A stretch of DNA of 64,000 bases, taken from Bacteroidales bacterium UBA5326. Lineage in GTDB: Bacteria > Bacteroidota > Bacteroidia > Bacteroidales > UBA932. Location: NCBI GenBank assembly GCA_002408205.1, contig DHQY01000003.1, positions 1 to 64,000 on the forward strand, written 5' to 3'. This document shows, piece by piece, positions 33,847 through 42,875 of this stretch. Position 1 is the stretch's first letter. Every line of letters begins with the position of its first letter. The notes under the pieces are model-generated. The model did not search any database, had not been told where the DNA came from, and saw nothing but the letters and a program-made list of their open reading frames with translations. The translations under genes and the position numbers were made by a program.

Positions 33847-35147
33847 TGAAACAACTGATCGTATTCTTTTGTCTGATCCTGAGTTTTGCCCGCGTGCAGG
33901 CTCAGGATTCTTTTGAAAAGTCATTGCAGAAACATATTTCCGTTCTGACTGCGCCGCGAATGCAGGGAAGAGCCACCGGTACCAGGGGAGAAGCCCTTGC
34001 TGCTGAATACATTTCCGCTCAATTCAGCGAAGCCGGATTGGAGCTTTTGTATCCCAAAGGATACCAGGATTTTTCTATTGCAGATCCGGTTACCGGCGAT
34101 ACACTTTATTCCCGGAACATTGTGGCCGTGGTTCAGGGATACGACCCAAAACTACGTGAAGAATATATTGTAGTGGGAGCTCATTACGATCATCTGGGAA
34201 GCTATACAATGAAGGTTAACGGGCGTGATTCGCTCTGCATTTATTCCGGAGCCGATGCCAATGCTTCCGGAACAGCAGCCCTGCTTGAACTGGCAAAGGC
34301 TGCCCAGGGACGGTCCTTCATGTATAAACGGAGTATTATTTTCGTGGCCTTTGGTGCAGGTGAAAAGGGGGCAATGGGTTCGTGGTATTTTGCCAACCGG
34401 GCTTTTCCGGTTTCTTCGGTGCGAATGATGTTGAACCTGGACCGTATGGGGCGCCGTACCTTTGACAACTCCCCAATGGTTTTCACCGGGGTGCCCCACT
34501 ATGAATCAGAAAGACTTTTGCGTCAGGTGGCAATGCAGCCCTATATGCCTCCTGTAACTGTGTTCGGGACGGACTACTTTGCCTCGGATCATCAGGCTTT
34601 TATAGATAAAGGAATTCCGGTGTGTCTTTTCACAACAGGCCTCCATCCGCATCAGCAGACCTTGCGTGATACGCCCGAAATGATGGATTTTTCCCAAATG
34701 GATGCGTTCTGTCAGTATATCTCGGCCTTTATTATGGAAGCGGCGAATGCGCCGGAAGATCTTTTCCGGTTTGAAAAGGCTCCTGCACCCGCCGGAACGG
34801 GAGGTGATAATCCCGTATTTGCATATTCGGAAGTGGATGTTCAGCCCAGGTTTTTGAATGCCGACATCCAGTCTTTTGTGGATAAATGGATCTACAAATA
34901 TCTTGAATATCCCCGTGAGGCAGTAAAAGAGGGAATCAGGGGCAGGGTAATGGTCTCTTTCGTTGTAGAAGCAGACGGACAGATTACGCAAGTGGAAGTT
35001 ACGCGTTCTGTGCATCCCCTGCTCGACAACGAGGCTATACGCGTGATATCTGCCTCGCCCAAATGGAAACCGGGCGAAAAATCGGGAAAAAAAGTAAGGG
35101 TGAAGATTGTGGTTCCTGTTTATTTTGAACTAACCAGAAACCGGTAA
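33846..35147 (+). CDS. M28 peptidase-like domain fused to a TonB C-terminal domain, catalytic Glu missing
   Basis: The 433-residue exported protein (signal to about residue 20) joins an M28 aminopeptidase-like domain (about 25-295) to a TonB C-terminal domain (about 345-430; YPREAVKEGIRGRVMVSFVVEADGQI). The zinc ligands are present: His113, Asp137, Glu173, Asp199 and His249. The base Glu that normally precedes the metal-binding Glu is Gly172 (FGAGEKGAMGS where active members have GEE or AEE before a hydrophobic-Gly-Ser end). So it may bind zinc but catalyse poorly or not at all. It has no TonB-type N-terminal membrane anchor. It overlaps gcvT by one base and abuts yitT. Confidence 0.85.
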   Translation: MKQLIVFFCLILSFARVQAQDSFEKSLQKHISVLTAPRMQGRATGTRGEALAAEYISAQFSEAGLELLYPKGYQDFSIADPVTGDTLYSRNIVAVVQGYDPKLREEYIVVGAHYDHLGSYTMKVNGRDSLCIYSGADANASGTAALLELAKAAQGRSFMYKRSIIFVAFGAGEKGAMGSWYFANRAFPVSSVRMMLNLDRMGRRTFDNSPMVFTGVPHYESERLLRQVAMQPYMPPVTVFGTDYFASDHQAFIDKGIPVCLFTTGLHPHQQTLRDTPEMMDFSQMDAFCQYISAFIMEAANAPEDLFRFEKAPAPAGTGGDNPVFAYSEVDVQPRFLNADIQSFVDKWIYKYLEYPREAVKEGIRGRVMVSFVVEADGQITQVEVTRSVHPLLDNEAIRVISASPKWKPGEKSGKKVRVKIVVPVYFELTRNR

Positions 35148-36053
35148 TTAACTTTTCAATACCTCAAAACCGGCTCCGTACACTCCAGTTACGCTTCCAA
35201 CGGACATAAATGCGTTACGGTCAATCTCTTTTACGATCTTTGCCAGGGCATTTGATTCAGTTCTGCGCAGTATGACCATGAGGACTTTGTGTTCTGACTT
35301 GGTGTACCAGCCTTCAGACGTGATAACGGTCACTCCCCGGTGCATTTCCAGGGTGATCCGGTCAGCTATTTCCGCATAATGCTCCGAGAAAATAAAATAC
35401 TGGACAGAACGTTTTGCGCCTGAGAGGATCAGGTCTACTGAATAACTCGACAAGCCGATAATAAGGTACCCATAAAGTACGACCGCCAGTTTGAGACCAA
35501 CGGTAGGCTCGTCCGAAAAAAAGTATGACGCGCCTATGATCACCAGGTCGCACCATAACATAATGCGTCCGGGAGATATGTTCCTGTATTTATTAACTAT
35601 CTGAGCGACAATGTCGGTTCCTCCTGTGCTGCCACCCTGGGCAATTACAATACCTACTCCTGTCCCGGATATAACTGCCCCAATGAGAGCCGAAATAAGT
35701 TTCCCGTTATCAAGAGACATGGCTTGAATCAGGTCTTCGGGAAGGAATCCGGGAATCAGCTGAAATGCAAGCGAGGAGAACACCACGCCATATATGGTTT
35801 TGACTCCGAACCGCCAACCAATTGTTTTCAGACCAATAAGTATAAGAACAGTATTGATCCCAAAATAAGTAATACTGATAGGAAGACCCGTGGAATAAAA
35901 GATAAGGGTGGCAATACCGGTTACGCCACCTCCAACCAGCTGGTTGGGGATCAAAAAAGTGTTCCAGGCCAGGACATATATGAGCAGTCCAATGGTAATA
36001 AAGGTATACTCTTTAACGACCGAGAATTTTTTTGATGAAAAAAAAGTTTTCAT
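35148..36053 (-). CDS. YitT family membrane protein
   Basis: The 301-residue protein has the YitT layout: an N-terminal membrane part with five or six helices (about residues 15-205, including FLIPNQLVGGGVTGIATLI and AQGGSTGGTDIVAQIVN) and a C-terminal soluble DUF2179-like domain (about 220-298; GVTVITSEGWYTKSEHKVLMVILRR). The function of the family is not established; transport has been suggested. It overlaps leuS by 4 bp (ATGA) and is thus coupled to it. Its stop TAA directly abuts the convergent M28 stop. Confidence 0.9.
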   Translation of the reverse strand: MKTFFSSKKFSVVKEYTFITIGLLIYVLAWNTFLIPNQLVGGGVTGIATLIFYSTGLPISITYFGINTVLILIGLKTIGWRFGVKTIYGVVFSSLAFQLIPGFLPEDLIQAMSLDNGKLISALIGAVISGTGVGIVIAQGGSTGGTDIVAQIVNKYRNISPGRIMLWCDLVIIGASYFFSDEPTVGLKLAVVLYGYLIIGLSSYSVDLILSGAKRSVQYFIFSEHYAEIADRITLEMHRGVTVITSEGWYTKSEHKVLMVILRRTESNALAKIVKEIDRNAFMSVGSVTGVYGAGFEVLKS

Positions 36054-38812
36054 ACGACAATATTTACAATTTTTCCCGGAACAATGATTATTTTCTTAAC
36101 CTTACCTTCGCCGGTAAATTTAATGGTACGTTCGTCTTTTACTATTTCGGCTTCTATTTCTTCTTTTGTAAGATCTAAAGGCATTTCTTTTTTGAAACGT
36201 AGTTTTCCGTTAAATGAAACAGGGTATTCGAACATATTCTCAATAGTGCAGGCCGGCTCGTATTCAGGAAACGATGCATCGGCAACTGAAGGTTCGTTAC
36301 CCAGCAAAGACCATAATTCTTCTGCAATATGCGGGGCAAAAGGAGAAATGAGGATGACCAGCGGCTCCAGGATCCGGCGTTTGTTACACTTAAGATCCGA
36401 AAGTTCGTTAATGGCTATCATGAAAGCACTTACCGAGGTATTATATGAGAAATGTTCAATATCGTCCTGTACTTTACCAATCAGTTTGTGTAAGATCTTC
36501 ATTTCCTCCGGAACAGGAGCTTCGGGAGAAACGCTCCAGCTGCCTTCCCTGTTTGTGAAAAGCCTCCAGAATTTACGCAGGAAACGATGAACTCCGTCAA
36601 TTCCGTTGGTGTCCCAGGGTTTGGACTGCTCCAGCGGGCCCAGGAACATTTCATACATACGCAGGGTGTCGGCACCGTAATTGGAGCAGATAGTATCGGG
36701 ATTTACTACGTTGAACATAGATTTGCTCATTTTCTCAATGGCCCAGCCGCAGATGTATTCTCCATTCTCAAGGATAAATTCGGCGTTCCTGTATTCCGGG
36801 GTCCATAGCCGGAAAGCTTCAAGGTCCAGCTTGTCGTTCGAGACGATATTCACATCTACGTGGATTTGTGTGGTGTCGTATTGGTCTTTCAGCCCGTAAG
36901 ATACAAACGTGTTGGAATTCTTAATCCGGTATACAAAATTCGACCGGCCCTGGATCATGCCCTGGTTGACCAGCTTCCTGAAAGGCTCGTCTTTGCATAC
37001 GTACCCCAGGTCGAACAGGAATTTATTCCAGAATCTTGAATAGATTAAGTGTCCCGTGGCGTGTTCTGTGCCTCCGATATAGAGATCCACATCCTGCCAG
37101 TACTCGTTGGCTTCTTTGGAAACAAGCTGACGGTCGTTATGAGGGTCCATATAGCGCAGGTAATAGGCCGAACTGCCTGCAAATCCGGGCATAGTGCTTT
37201 TTTCGAGCGGGTATCCTCCGTAGGTCCAGTTCCTGGCATGAGCCAGGGGTGGTTCTCCGTTCCTGGTGGGCTGAAAAGAATCAATGTGCGGTAACCTGAG
37301 CGGTAGTTCGCTTTCGGGCATTGGCTGGGCTATCCCTTCCCGGTAATAGATAGGGAAGGGTTCGCCCCAATAACGTTGGCGGGAGAAGATGGCATCGCGC
37401 AGACGATAGTTCACTTTTCGTTTGCCGAGTTTTCTCCGCTCTACTTCCCGTATGGCGGCAGGAATGGCTTCCGCTACCGTCATCCCGTTCAAAAAACCGG
37501 AATTGCACATGATACCTTCCTTTGCATCGAAACTTTCCCCGCTGATGTCACATCCTTCAATAAGGGGAATCACCGGCAAATTGAAATGATGGGCAAAAAC
37601 GTAGTCCCGGCTGTCGTGTGCAGGTACGGCCATTATGGCACCGGTCCCGTATCCTGCCAGTACGTATTCACTTATCCACACGGGAATTTTTTCTTCTGTG
37701 AACGGGTTAACGGCATACGATCCGCTGAATACTCCGGTTACTTTTTGGTCGGCAATCCGTTCTCGTTCTGTTTTGGTTCTTACATAGGCCACGTATTCTT
37801 CAACCTCTTTTTTTTGTTCGCCGGTTGTTAGTTTTTCTACCCAATCACTCTCGGGTGCAAGGACCATAAAAGTAACCCCGTAGACAGTATCGGCGCGGGT
37901 AGTGAAAATGGTCATTGTATATGTTTTGTCTCCGTTACTTACCTGGAAATCCATCTCGGCACCTTCTGATCTTCCAATCCAGTTGCGTTGCATATCTTTG
38001 AGCGAATCGGACCATTCCAGCGTGTCCAGGCCGCACAGCAGCCTTTCGGCATAAGCCGAGACACGGAGTTGCCACTGGCGCATCTTTTTCTGTGCCACAG
38101 GATGTCCTCCCCGGATAGAAACCCCGTCTTTTACCTCGTCATTGGCCAGGACGGTTCCAAGTGCTTCACACCAGTTCACGGATGTTTCTCCCAGGTAAGC
38201 AATGCGGTATTCCATAAGGATGCCGGCTTTCTTTTCTTCAGGAAAAGCATTCCATTCGGCGGCAGAGAAAGCAGGCGGATTGCCGCAGGCGGCTTGTACA
38301 TGGCCGTTGCCCTGCCTTGAAAAAGTAAGGATAAGGTCTTCAATGGGTTCCGCCTTGTCGGTACGGATATTGTACCAATGGTGAAACATTTTCAGGAAGG
38401 CCCATTGGGTCCAGGCATAGTAAGATGGTTCGCAGGTACGTACCTCCCGGTCCCAGTCGTAGGAAAAACCTATTTTGTCCAGCTGTTCACGGTAGCGGCG
38501 TATATTGTTTTCAGTTGTAATTTCTGGTGCCTGTCCGGTCTGTATGGCGTATTGTTCGGCCGGAAGACCAAAGGCATCGTAACCCATAGGATGAAGTACG
38601 TTAAAGCCTTTCAACCGTTTGTACCGCGAATAAATATCGCTGGCAATATAGCCCAGCGGATGTCCCACGTGCAGGCCTGCCCCGGAAGGATAGGGGAACA
38701 TATCCAGAACGTAGAACTTTGGTTTGGAAGTATGGATGTCTACTTTGTACGTTTTGTTTTCTGCCCAGTATGCCTGCCATTTCCGTTCAATGGCTGCGAA
38801 ATTATATTCCAT
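36050..38812 (-). CDS. leuS: Leucyl-tRNA synthetase
   Basis: LeuRS, 920 residues, class Ia. The HIGH motif appears as HVGHPLGY near residue 47; the CP1 editing domain has the Thr-rich FTTRADTVYGVTFMVLAP and GTGAIMAVPAHDSRDY with the editing Asp. KMSKS is intact in WAIEKMSKSMFNVV. A long insert of about 100 residues separates GRSNFVYRI from KMSKS, which is known for LeuRS of this phylum. Its own promoter lies upstream and yitT follows with a 4-bp overlap. Confidence 0.97.
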   Translation of the reverse strand: MEYNFAAIERKWQAYWAENKTYKVDIHTSKPKFYVLDMFPYPSGAGLHVGHPLGYIASDIYSRYKRLKGFNVLHPMGYDAFGLPAEQYAIQTGQAPEITTENNIRRYREQLDKIGFSYDWDREVRTCEPSYYAWTQWAFLKMFHHWYNIRTDKAEPIEDLILTFSRQGNGHVQAACGNPPAFSAAEWNAFPEEKKAGILMEYRIAYLGETSVNWCEALGTVLANDEVKDGVSIRGGHPVAQKKMRQWQLRVSAYAERLLCGLDTLEWSDSLKDMQRNWIGRSEGAEMDFQVSNGDKTYTMTIFTTRADTVYGVTFMVLAPESDWVEKLTTGEQKKEVEEYVAYVRTKTERERIADQKVTGVFSGSYAVNPFTEEKIPVWISEYVLAGYGTGAIMAVPAHDSRDYVFAHHFNLPVIPLIEGCDISGESFDAKEGIMCNSGFLNGMTVAEAIPAAIREVERRKLGKRKVNYRLRDAIFSRQRYWGEPFPIYYREGIAQPMPESELPLRLPHIDSFQPTRNGEPPLAHARNWTYGGYPLEKSTMPGFAGSSAYYLRYMDPHNDRQLVSKEANEYWQDVDLYIGGTEHATGHLIYSRFWNKFLFDLGYVCKDEPFRKLVNQGMIQGRSNFVYRIKNSNTFVSYGLKDQYDTTQIHVDVNIVSNDKLDLEAFRLWTPEYRNAEFILENGEYICGWAIEKMSKSMFNVVNPDTICSNYGADTLRMYEMFLGPLEQSKPWDTNGIDGVHRFLRKFWRLFTNREGSWSVSPEAPVPEEMKILHKLIGKVQDDIEHFSYNTSVSAFMIAINELSDLKCNKRRILEPLVILISPFAPHIAEELWSLLGNEPSVADASFPEYEPACTIENMFEYPVSFNGKLRFKKEMPLDLTKEEIEAEIVKDERTIKFTGEGKVKKIIIVPGKIVNIVV

Positions 38813-38837
38813 GTGTGCCTTAGATTTTAACAGGCCA

Positions 38838-38845
38838 CAAAGGTA
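38838..38845 (-). promoter_or_regulatory. -7 box of leuS
   Basis: TACCTTTG on the minus strand fits the -7 consensus, 25 bases before the leuS ATG. No clear TTTG lies at the right distance upstream. The rest of the 203-bp gap to 39016 is A/T-rich; I see no further element in it that I can support. Confidence 0.6.
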
Positions 38846-39015
38846 ATAAAAACAAGTAGGGAGAAAAATGTGTGAAACGTAAAAAGTTCAGGATATCCAT
38901 TTTTTACGGATTCTTTTATCATAATTGAAAGTCAGCTGAATATCCTTTTAAAAAAAAGAAGACAATTATTTTTTTCCGTTTCTTTTCCTGTTGAAAGCAG
39001 TTCTGTAAGATATCA

Positions 39016-40254
39016 ATGGTAAATTTGGTTAATCAGAAATTCACCACCATGATGTCATACTACTTAGACCTGGCAGGAAGTTTTGTTTATATGTCTTCCG
39101 CCGTACTATTGGCTGCAAAATTAAAAATCAAGTCAGCCATGCATTATGCCGCTGCGCCGTCGACCAGAGCTCTTATGTTTTCTTTCCTGATGTTGGCGAT
39201 GTATTTAATTTTACGGATAATTTTATATGATCTCAGTCCGGTTTTTCTTTACACTTATATGACGCATGATAATCTACTCAAGATCGCCCTGACATGCCTG
39301 CCCATGTATTGTATTGCCAGCGCCCCTTTACCGGCCTGTGGAAAAAACATACCTGTAAGGAAATACTTCTTGTGGGTTTTTGTTTTAAGCTCTGTGATCA
39401 CAGTAGGATTCTCTTTACTTTTCGGCCGTATTCTTGTTCCTTCCCACGTGCTGTTAAGACTTTGGAATACGTTGTGTTTTTCTGTCGTATCAATGGGCTT
39501 CCTTTTTCTTTTTAATGTTATCAGGGAGGGAGGGAAAAGGATGATAACGATTTATTGCCAGAGCGCTTCGTTCAGATGGACCCTGTTCATTTCCTGGTTT
39601 TCTGCTACATTTGCTTTTTTGCTGGTGCTGTTTGACGTCCATCTGGCTGCCAGAATTTTTTCTGTTCTTAGTTTAGGTCTCTATCTGATTTTTCTTTATA
39701 CGATACTCTTTAGAGAATCTGATGTTATATACAGCAGGCCCGGGCCTGAAGAGACTTTTTCACCAAAGGGAGGCGCCTGGCTGGCCCTGGAAGAAGCCAA
39801 GAACCAAATGGAACGTATGTATGAGGAAATTTACAGGAAGCTTTGCCTTTATATGGATACGGAGAAAGCTTATAGGGACAACGGTATAACACGCAGTCAG
39901 GTAGCTTCAGCTATAGGAACTAATACCAGCTACCTGTCTCGTTCGCTGAATGAAAAAGGCGGCATGAATTTCAAGCAGTTCATTAATCTTTACAGGGTAC
40001 AGCATGCTCAGCAATACTATAAGGAAAACCCCGGGGTGAAACTTATTGATCTTTGTGTGGAATCCGGTTTTAAATCCATTACCGCCATTAACCTGGCTTT
40101 TCATCTGAATCTGGGAATGACGCCCGGGGAATGGTGCCGTCTGTATACACTCAATAAATCTGGCCAAGACTCTGAGAAATCCATACAGGCACTTTTGCCA
40201 CAGTACCCCACTATCCGCAAGCAAACCAAAGAGTTACATAAAACAACCAAGTAA
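39016..40254 (+). CDS. AraC-family regulator with a multi-helix membrane domain
   Basis: The 412-residue protein has six or seven membrane helices (roughly residues 15-34, 53-73, 88-106, 118-137, 149-169, 189-209, 214-232) and a C-terminal AraC-type double HTH (about 295-385; VASAIGTNTSYLSRSLNEKGGMNFKQFINLYRVQHA, LCVESGFKSITAINLAFHLNLGMTPGEW). It would sense a signal in the membrane and bind DNA from there. ATGs at 39049 and 39052 are alternative starts. The next gene starts on the last base of its stop codon and encodes a lone AraC domain of similar sequence, so the two likely work together. Confidence 0.83.
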   Translation: MVNLVNQKFTTMMSYYLDLAGSFVYMSSAVLLAAKLKIKSAMHYAAAPSTRALMFSFLMLAMYLILRIILYDLSPVFLYTYMTHDNLLKIALTCLPMYCIASAPLPACGKNIPVRKYFLWVFVLSSVITVGFSLLFGRILVPSHVLLRLWNTLCFSVVSMGFLFLFNVIREGGKRMITIYCQSASFRWTLFISWFSATFAFLLVLFDVHLAARIFSVLSLGLYLIFLYTILFRESDVIYSRPGPEETFSPKGGAWLALEEAKNQMERMYEEIYRKLCLYMDTEKAYRDNGITRSQVASAIGTNTSYLSRSLNEKGGMNFKQFINLYRVQHAQQYYKENPGVKLIDLCVESGFKSITAINLAFHLNLGMTPGEWCRLYTLNKSGQDSEKSIQALLPQYPTIRKQTKELHKTTK

Positions 40255-40730
40255 TGAATGCATTAGATAAATTATTCAGCTGGATTTACCGGCAATCGGA
40301 GGGATGGATGCTTATGGAACCTAACCTGTTCAGGAAAATTAACGATCCTTATCCCGAGAGCCCGGGAGAAATTGTTATAAAGGTGAGTAATCTCATGGAT
40401 AAGAAAAAATATTACAAAGATCCGGATATTACTATAGAAAAGCTTTGCACGTTCATTCATATCAACCGGTCTTATCTTTCACGGGCCATCCACAAGGTAT
40501 ACGGTATTAATTTTTGCGAATGGGTTAACCTGTACCGAATTGAAGAAGCAAAGATACTGATGAGAAAAGAAAAAGGAAATACGCTTGATCTGGAAGACCT
40601 GGCCGTACAATGCGGTTTCAATTCCGTTCGTTCATTTACCAGGGTATTCAGTGCCAAAGAGAATATGACACCGAGACAGTTCTTCAAGTCTGAAAGGTGG
40701 AAACGAACTAGACAAAAAATTTGTGGATAG
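40254..40730 (+). CDS. Small soluble AraC-family HTH protein
   Basis: A 158-residue protein that is almost only an AraC DNA-binding domain (about residues 50-150; IEKLCTFIHINRSYLSRAIHKVYGINFCEWVNLYRIEEA, LAVQCGFNSVRSFTRVFSAKENMTPRQFF). It has no ligand or membrane domain. Its HTH is similar to that of the preceding membrane regulator, which suggests a duplication with loss of the sensor part. TAATG links the stop of the first gene to this start. The last 23 bp overlap trkA convergently. It may dimerise with its partner or compete for the same sites. Confidence 0.83.
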   Translation: MNALDKLFSWIYRQSEGWMLMEPNLFRKINDPYPESPGEIVIKVSNLMDKKKYYKDPDITIEKLCTFIHINRSYLSRAIHKVYGINFCEWVNLYRIEEAKILMRKEKGNTLDLEDLAVQCGFNSVRSFTRVFSAKENMTPRQFFKSERWKRTRQKICG

Positions 40731-42060
40731 TCTGTAGCGCGGATGGCAGCGAAAAGACGACAACCCGGTCGTAAGGTTTAATTTCCGTATCGCCGCGAAC
40801 GATAATGCTGCTGTTCCCCCTGGTGATACCTCCAATAATGGCGTCTTTGGGAAATCCCAGATCCCTTACTTTTTTAAGCGTTGCGAGGCTTCTTGGTTTA
40901 GCTATAAATTCAAGAACCTCGGCATCGGACCCGTTAAGGCATTTCATTGAGGGGACGTCTCCGGTCATCGTAAAACGGAAGATACGGCTTGCGGTAATGA
41001 GTTTTTTGTTAATTGTGGCATCGACACCAACGCTTTCGGCCAGTTTTATGTAATCCAGGTTTTCAACCTGGGCTATGGTTTTCTTTACTCCCACACGCTT
41101 GGCCGCCATACAGGAAAGAATATTTGCCTCGGCGCTCGATGTAACCGCAACGAATGCATCCATATGAGGCAGGTTCTCTTCCATGAGCAGGTCTGTATTG
41201 CGGGCGTCACCGTTAATAATCAGAGAACGGGGCAGAGATTCGGTCAGTTCCTGACAACGTTTGTGATCAAGTTCCACCACACAGACTTTTTCTATCCGGT
41301 TTTCCATGCTGTGAGCCACCATTTCACCCACTCTGCCACCTCCCATAATCATCAGGTTTTTTACCACTACGTTGTCTTTTCCGGTCAGAACCATGGCAGC
41401 ATGGGCGGCTTCTCTTTTGGTTATGATAAATACCAGATCCTGTAATTTAAATACAGTATCTCTTCTCGGGATTAGGGTATTGCCTTCCCGGGCAATGGCA
41501 ACAGCCCTGTAAGGCAAATCCCCTCCATTCTCCTCGGAAACCTGCAGCAGACTCTTGTCTACAATAGATGAACCTTCCAGCAGTTTGAGCACGATCAGTT
41601 GCAATCTTCCACCGGAAAAGTCCATAAACTCAGAAGTGCCGGATTGCTTGAGCAGGTCGAGTATTTCATGCGATGCTATGCGTTCGGGATAGAACAACAA
41701 GTCAATGCCGAGCTCTGTGAAAATAACCCGGTTCTCATTTTTAAGGTATTCGTTGTTGTTGATACGCGCCGTTACACGTTTAGCCCCCATTTGCTTGGCT
41801 AAAAGTGCGCTGACAATATTCACGTCCTGCGCATCGGCCGGACTTACGGCAATAAACAGGTCGCATCTGCCAATGCCGGCTCTTTCAAGCGTGGCAACAG
41901 AAGTAGGAATCCCGGAAATAGGAACTACATCTGAAGTTTCCGCAATCTGATTAAGTCTAACTTCGTCCCGGTCAATAATGGTTATCTGGTGATTTTCGCC
42001 TGATAACATTTTGGCAAGGTGAAACCCGACTTCACCGGCACCTGCAATTATGATATTCAT
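40708..42060 (-). CDS. trkA: Trk system potassium uptake protein TrkA
   Basis: TrkA is the cytoplasmic NAD-binding regulator of Trk/Ktr potassium channels. The 450-residue protein has two RCK units: RCK_N with GAGEVGFHLA (residue 6 on) and the Asp-rich IIDRDE, RCK_C, then a second RCK_N with GGGRVGEMVA and RCK_C. The usual trkH partner is not next to it; AraC genes occupy the downstream side on the opposite strand with a 23-bp overlap. The small DUF2795 gene precedes it by 9 bp. Confidence 0.95.
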   Translation of the reverse strand: MNIIIAGAGEVGFHLAKMLSGENHQITIIDRDEVRLNQIAETSDVVPISGIPTSVATLERAGIGRCDLFIAVSPADAQDVNIVSALLAKQMGAKRVTARINNNEYLKNENRVIFTELGIDLLFYPERIASHEILDLLKQSGTSEFMDFSGGRLQLIVLKLLEGSSIVDKSLLQVSEENGGDLPYRAVAIAREGNTLIPRRDTVFKLQDLVFIITKREAAHAAMVLTGKDNVVVKNLMIMGGGRVGEMVAHSMENRIEKVCVVELDHKRCQELTESLPRSLIINGDARNTDLLMEENLPHMDAFVAVTSSAEANILSCMAAKRVGVKKTIAQVENLDYIKLAESVGVDATINKKLITASRIFRFTMTGDVPSMKCLNGSDAEVLEFIAKPRSLATLKKVRDLGFPKDAIIGGITRGNSSIIVRGDTEIKPYDRVVVFSLPSALQTIHKFFV

Positions 42061-42069
42061 TGATTAGTA

Positions 42070-42291
42070 TTAGTATTCGTCTTCATTGAAGAAGAAGTCT
42101 TCTTTACTTGGATAGTCCGGCCAGATATCTTCTATACTGTCATAGATCTCTCCGTCATCTTCCAGGTCAGACAAATTTTCAATTACTTCAAGTGGAGCTC
42201 CTGAGCGTGTTGCGTAGTCAATCAATTCCTCCTTGGTTGCAGGCCAGGGAGCATCTTCTAATTTAGAAGCCAGTTCAAGTGTCCAATACAT
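42070..42291 (-). CDS. DUF2795 family protein
   Basis: From ATG 42291 the product is 73 residues, beginning YWTLELASKLEDAPWPATKEEL and ending DIWPDYPSKEDFFFNEDEY. This is the highly conserved small acidic protein of Bacteroidetes placed in DUF2795; its function is unknown. A longer frame from 42321 is possible, but that start lies upstream next to the -7 box. It is followed by trkA after 9 bp. Confidence 0.85.
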   Translation of the reverse strand: MYWTLELASKLEDAPWPATKEELIDYATRSGAPLEVIENLSDLEDDGEIYDSIEDIWPDYPSKEDFFFNEDEY

Positions 42292-42318
42292 TGATGCATA
42301 AATTTTTAAAAATGTGTG

Positions 42319-42326
42319 CAAAGTTA
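42319..42326 (-). promoter_or_regulatory. -7 box of the DUF2795-trkA unit
   Basis: TAACTTTG on the minus strand, 27 bases before the DUF2795 ATG. It overlaps the last three bases of the preceding adenosyltransferase gene, so DUF2795-trkA may be transcribed separately from the upstream pair. Confidence 0.62.
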
Positions 42327-42875
42327 TAAAAAAAAGTCTTCTTTACTACCTGTAATCGTACACATATATCGTGCAAGTACAAATAGATAATCGGAAAGAC
42401 GATTCAGATATATTATAACTTCGGGGGAAACAATATCTGTGCCAAGAGCCGCAACCAACCGTTCGGTCTCTCTGCATACGGTGCGCGCCACATGGGTGAA
42501 AGCCGAGACGGAGGGGCTGCCGGGAAGAATAAATGATTTAAAAGCAGGAATATGAAGCTGGATTTCGTCGATAGATGCTTCCAGGTGGGCGGTGGCTTCA
42601 GCCAAAGTGGTGGCCCATTTTGGGTCAGAGACTTCAGTGGCAAGCACGCAGGCAATAGTCATGAGCCGGGATTGAATGAATATAAGAGGTTCATTGAGCC
42701 AGGAAAGATCCGTACACTCCGGGAGAGCCAGGTAACTTCTCACAACACCTATCCACGAAATAAGCTCGTCTGCCTTTCCGTATGCCGCAATGCGGGGGTG
42801 TGTCTTGGAAACCCGTGTACCTCCCGCCAGCGAAGTTGTGCCGTCATCTCCTTTCCGGGTGTATACTCTACTCAT
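42324..42875 (-). CDS. Corrinoid adenosyltransferase (PduO type)
   Basis: The enzyme adds the 5'-deoxyadenosyl group of ATP to cob(I)alamin. At 183 residues it fits the PduO/CobA2 family: VYTRKGDDGTTSLAGG at the N-terminus for ATP binding, ARTVCRETERLV and YLNRLSDYLFVLARY at the C-terminus with the conserved Arg and Asn. The usual YGTVDEL segment reads YGKADEL. It overlaps the ABC ATPase gene by 4 bp. There is no space for a cobalamin riboswitch next to it. Which B12 enzyme it serves is not visible here. Confidence 0.92.
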   Translation of the reverse strand: MSRVYTRKGDDGTTSLAGGTRVSKTHPRIAAYGKADELISWIGVVRSYLALPECTDLSWLNEPLIFIQSRLMTIACVLATEVSDPKWATTLAEATAHLEASIDEIQLHIPAFKSFILPGSPSVSAFTHVARTVCRETERLVAALGTDIVSPEVIIYLNRLSDYLFVLARYMCTITGSKEDFFL

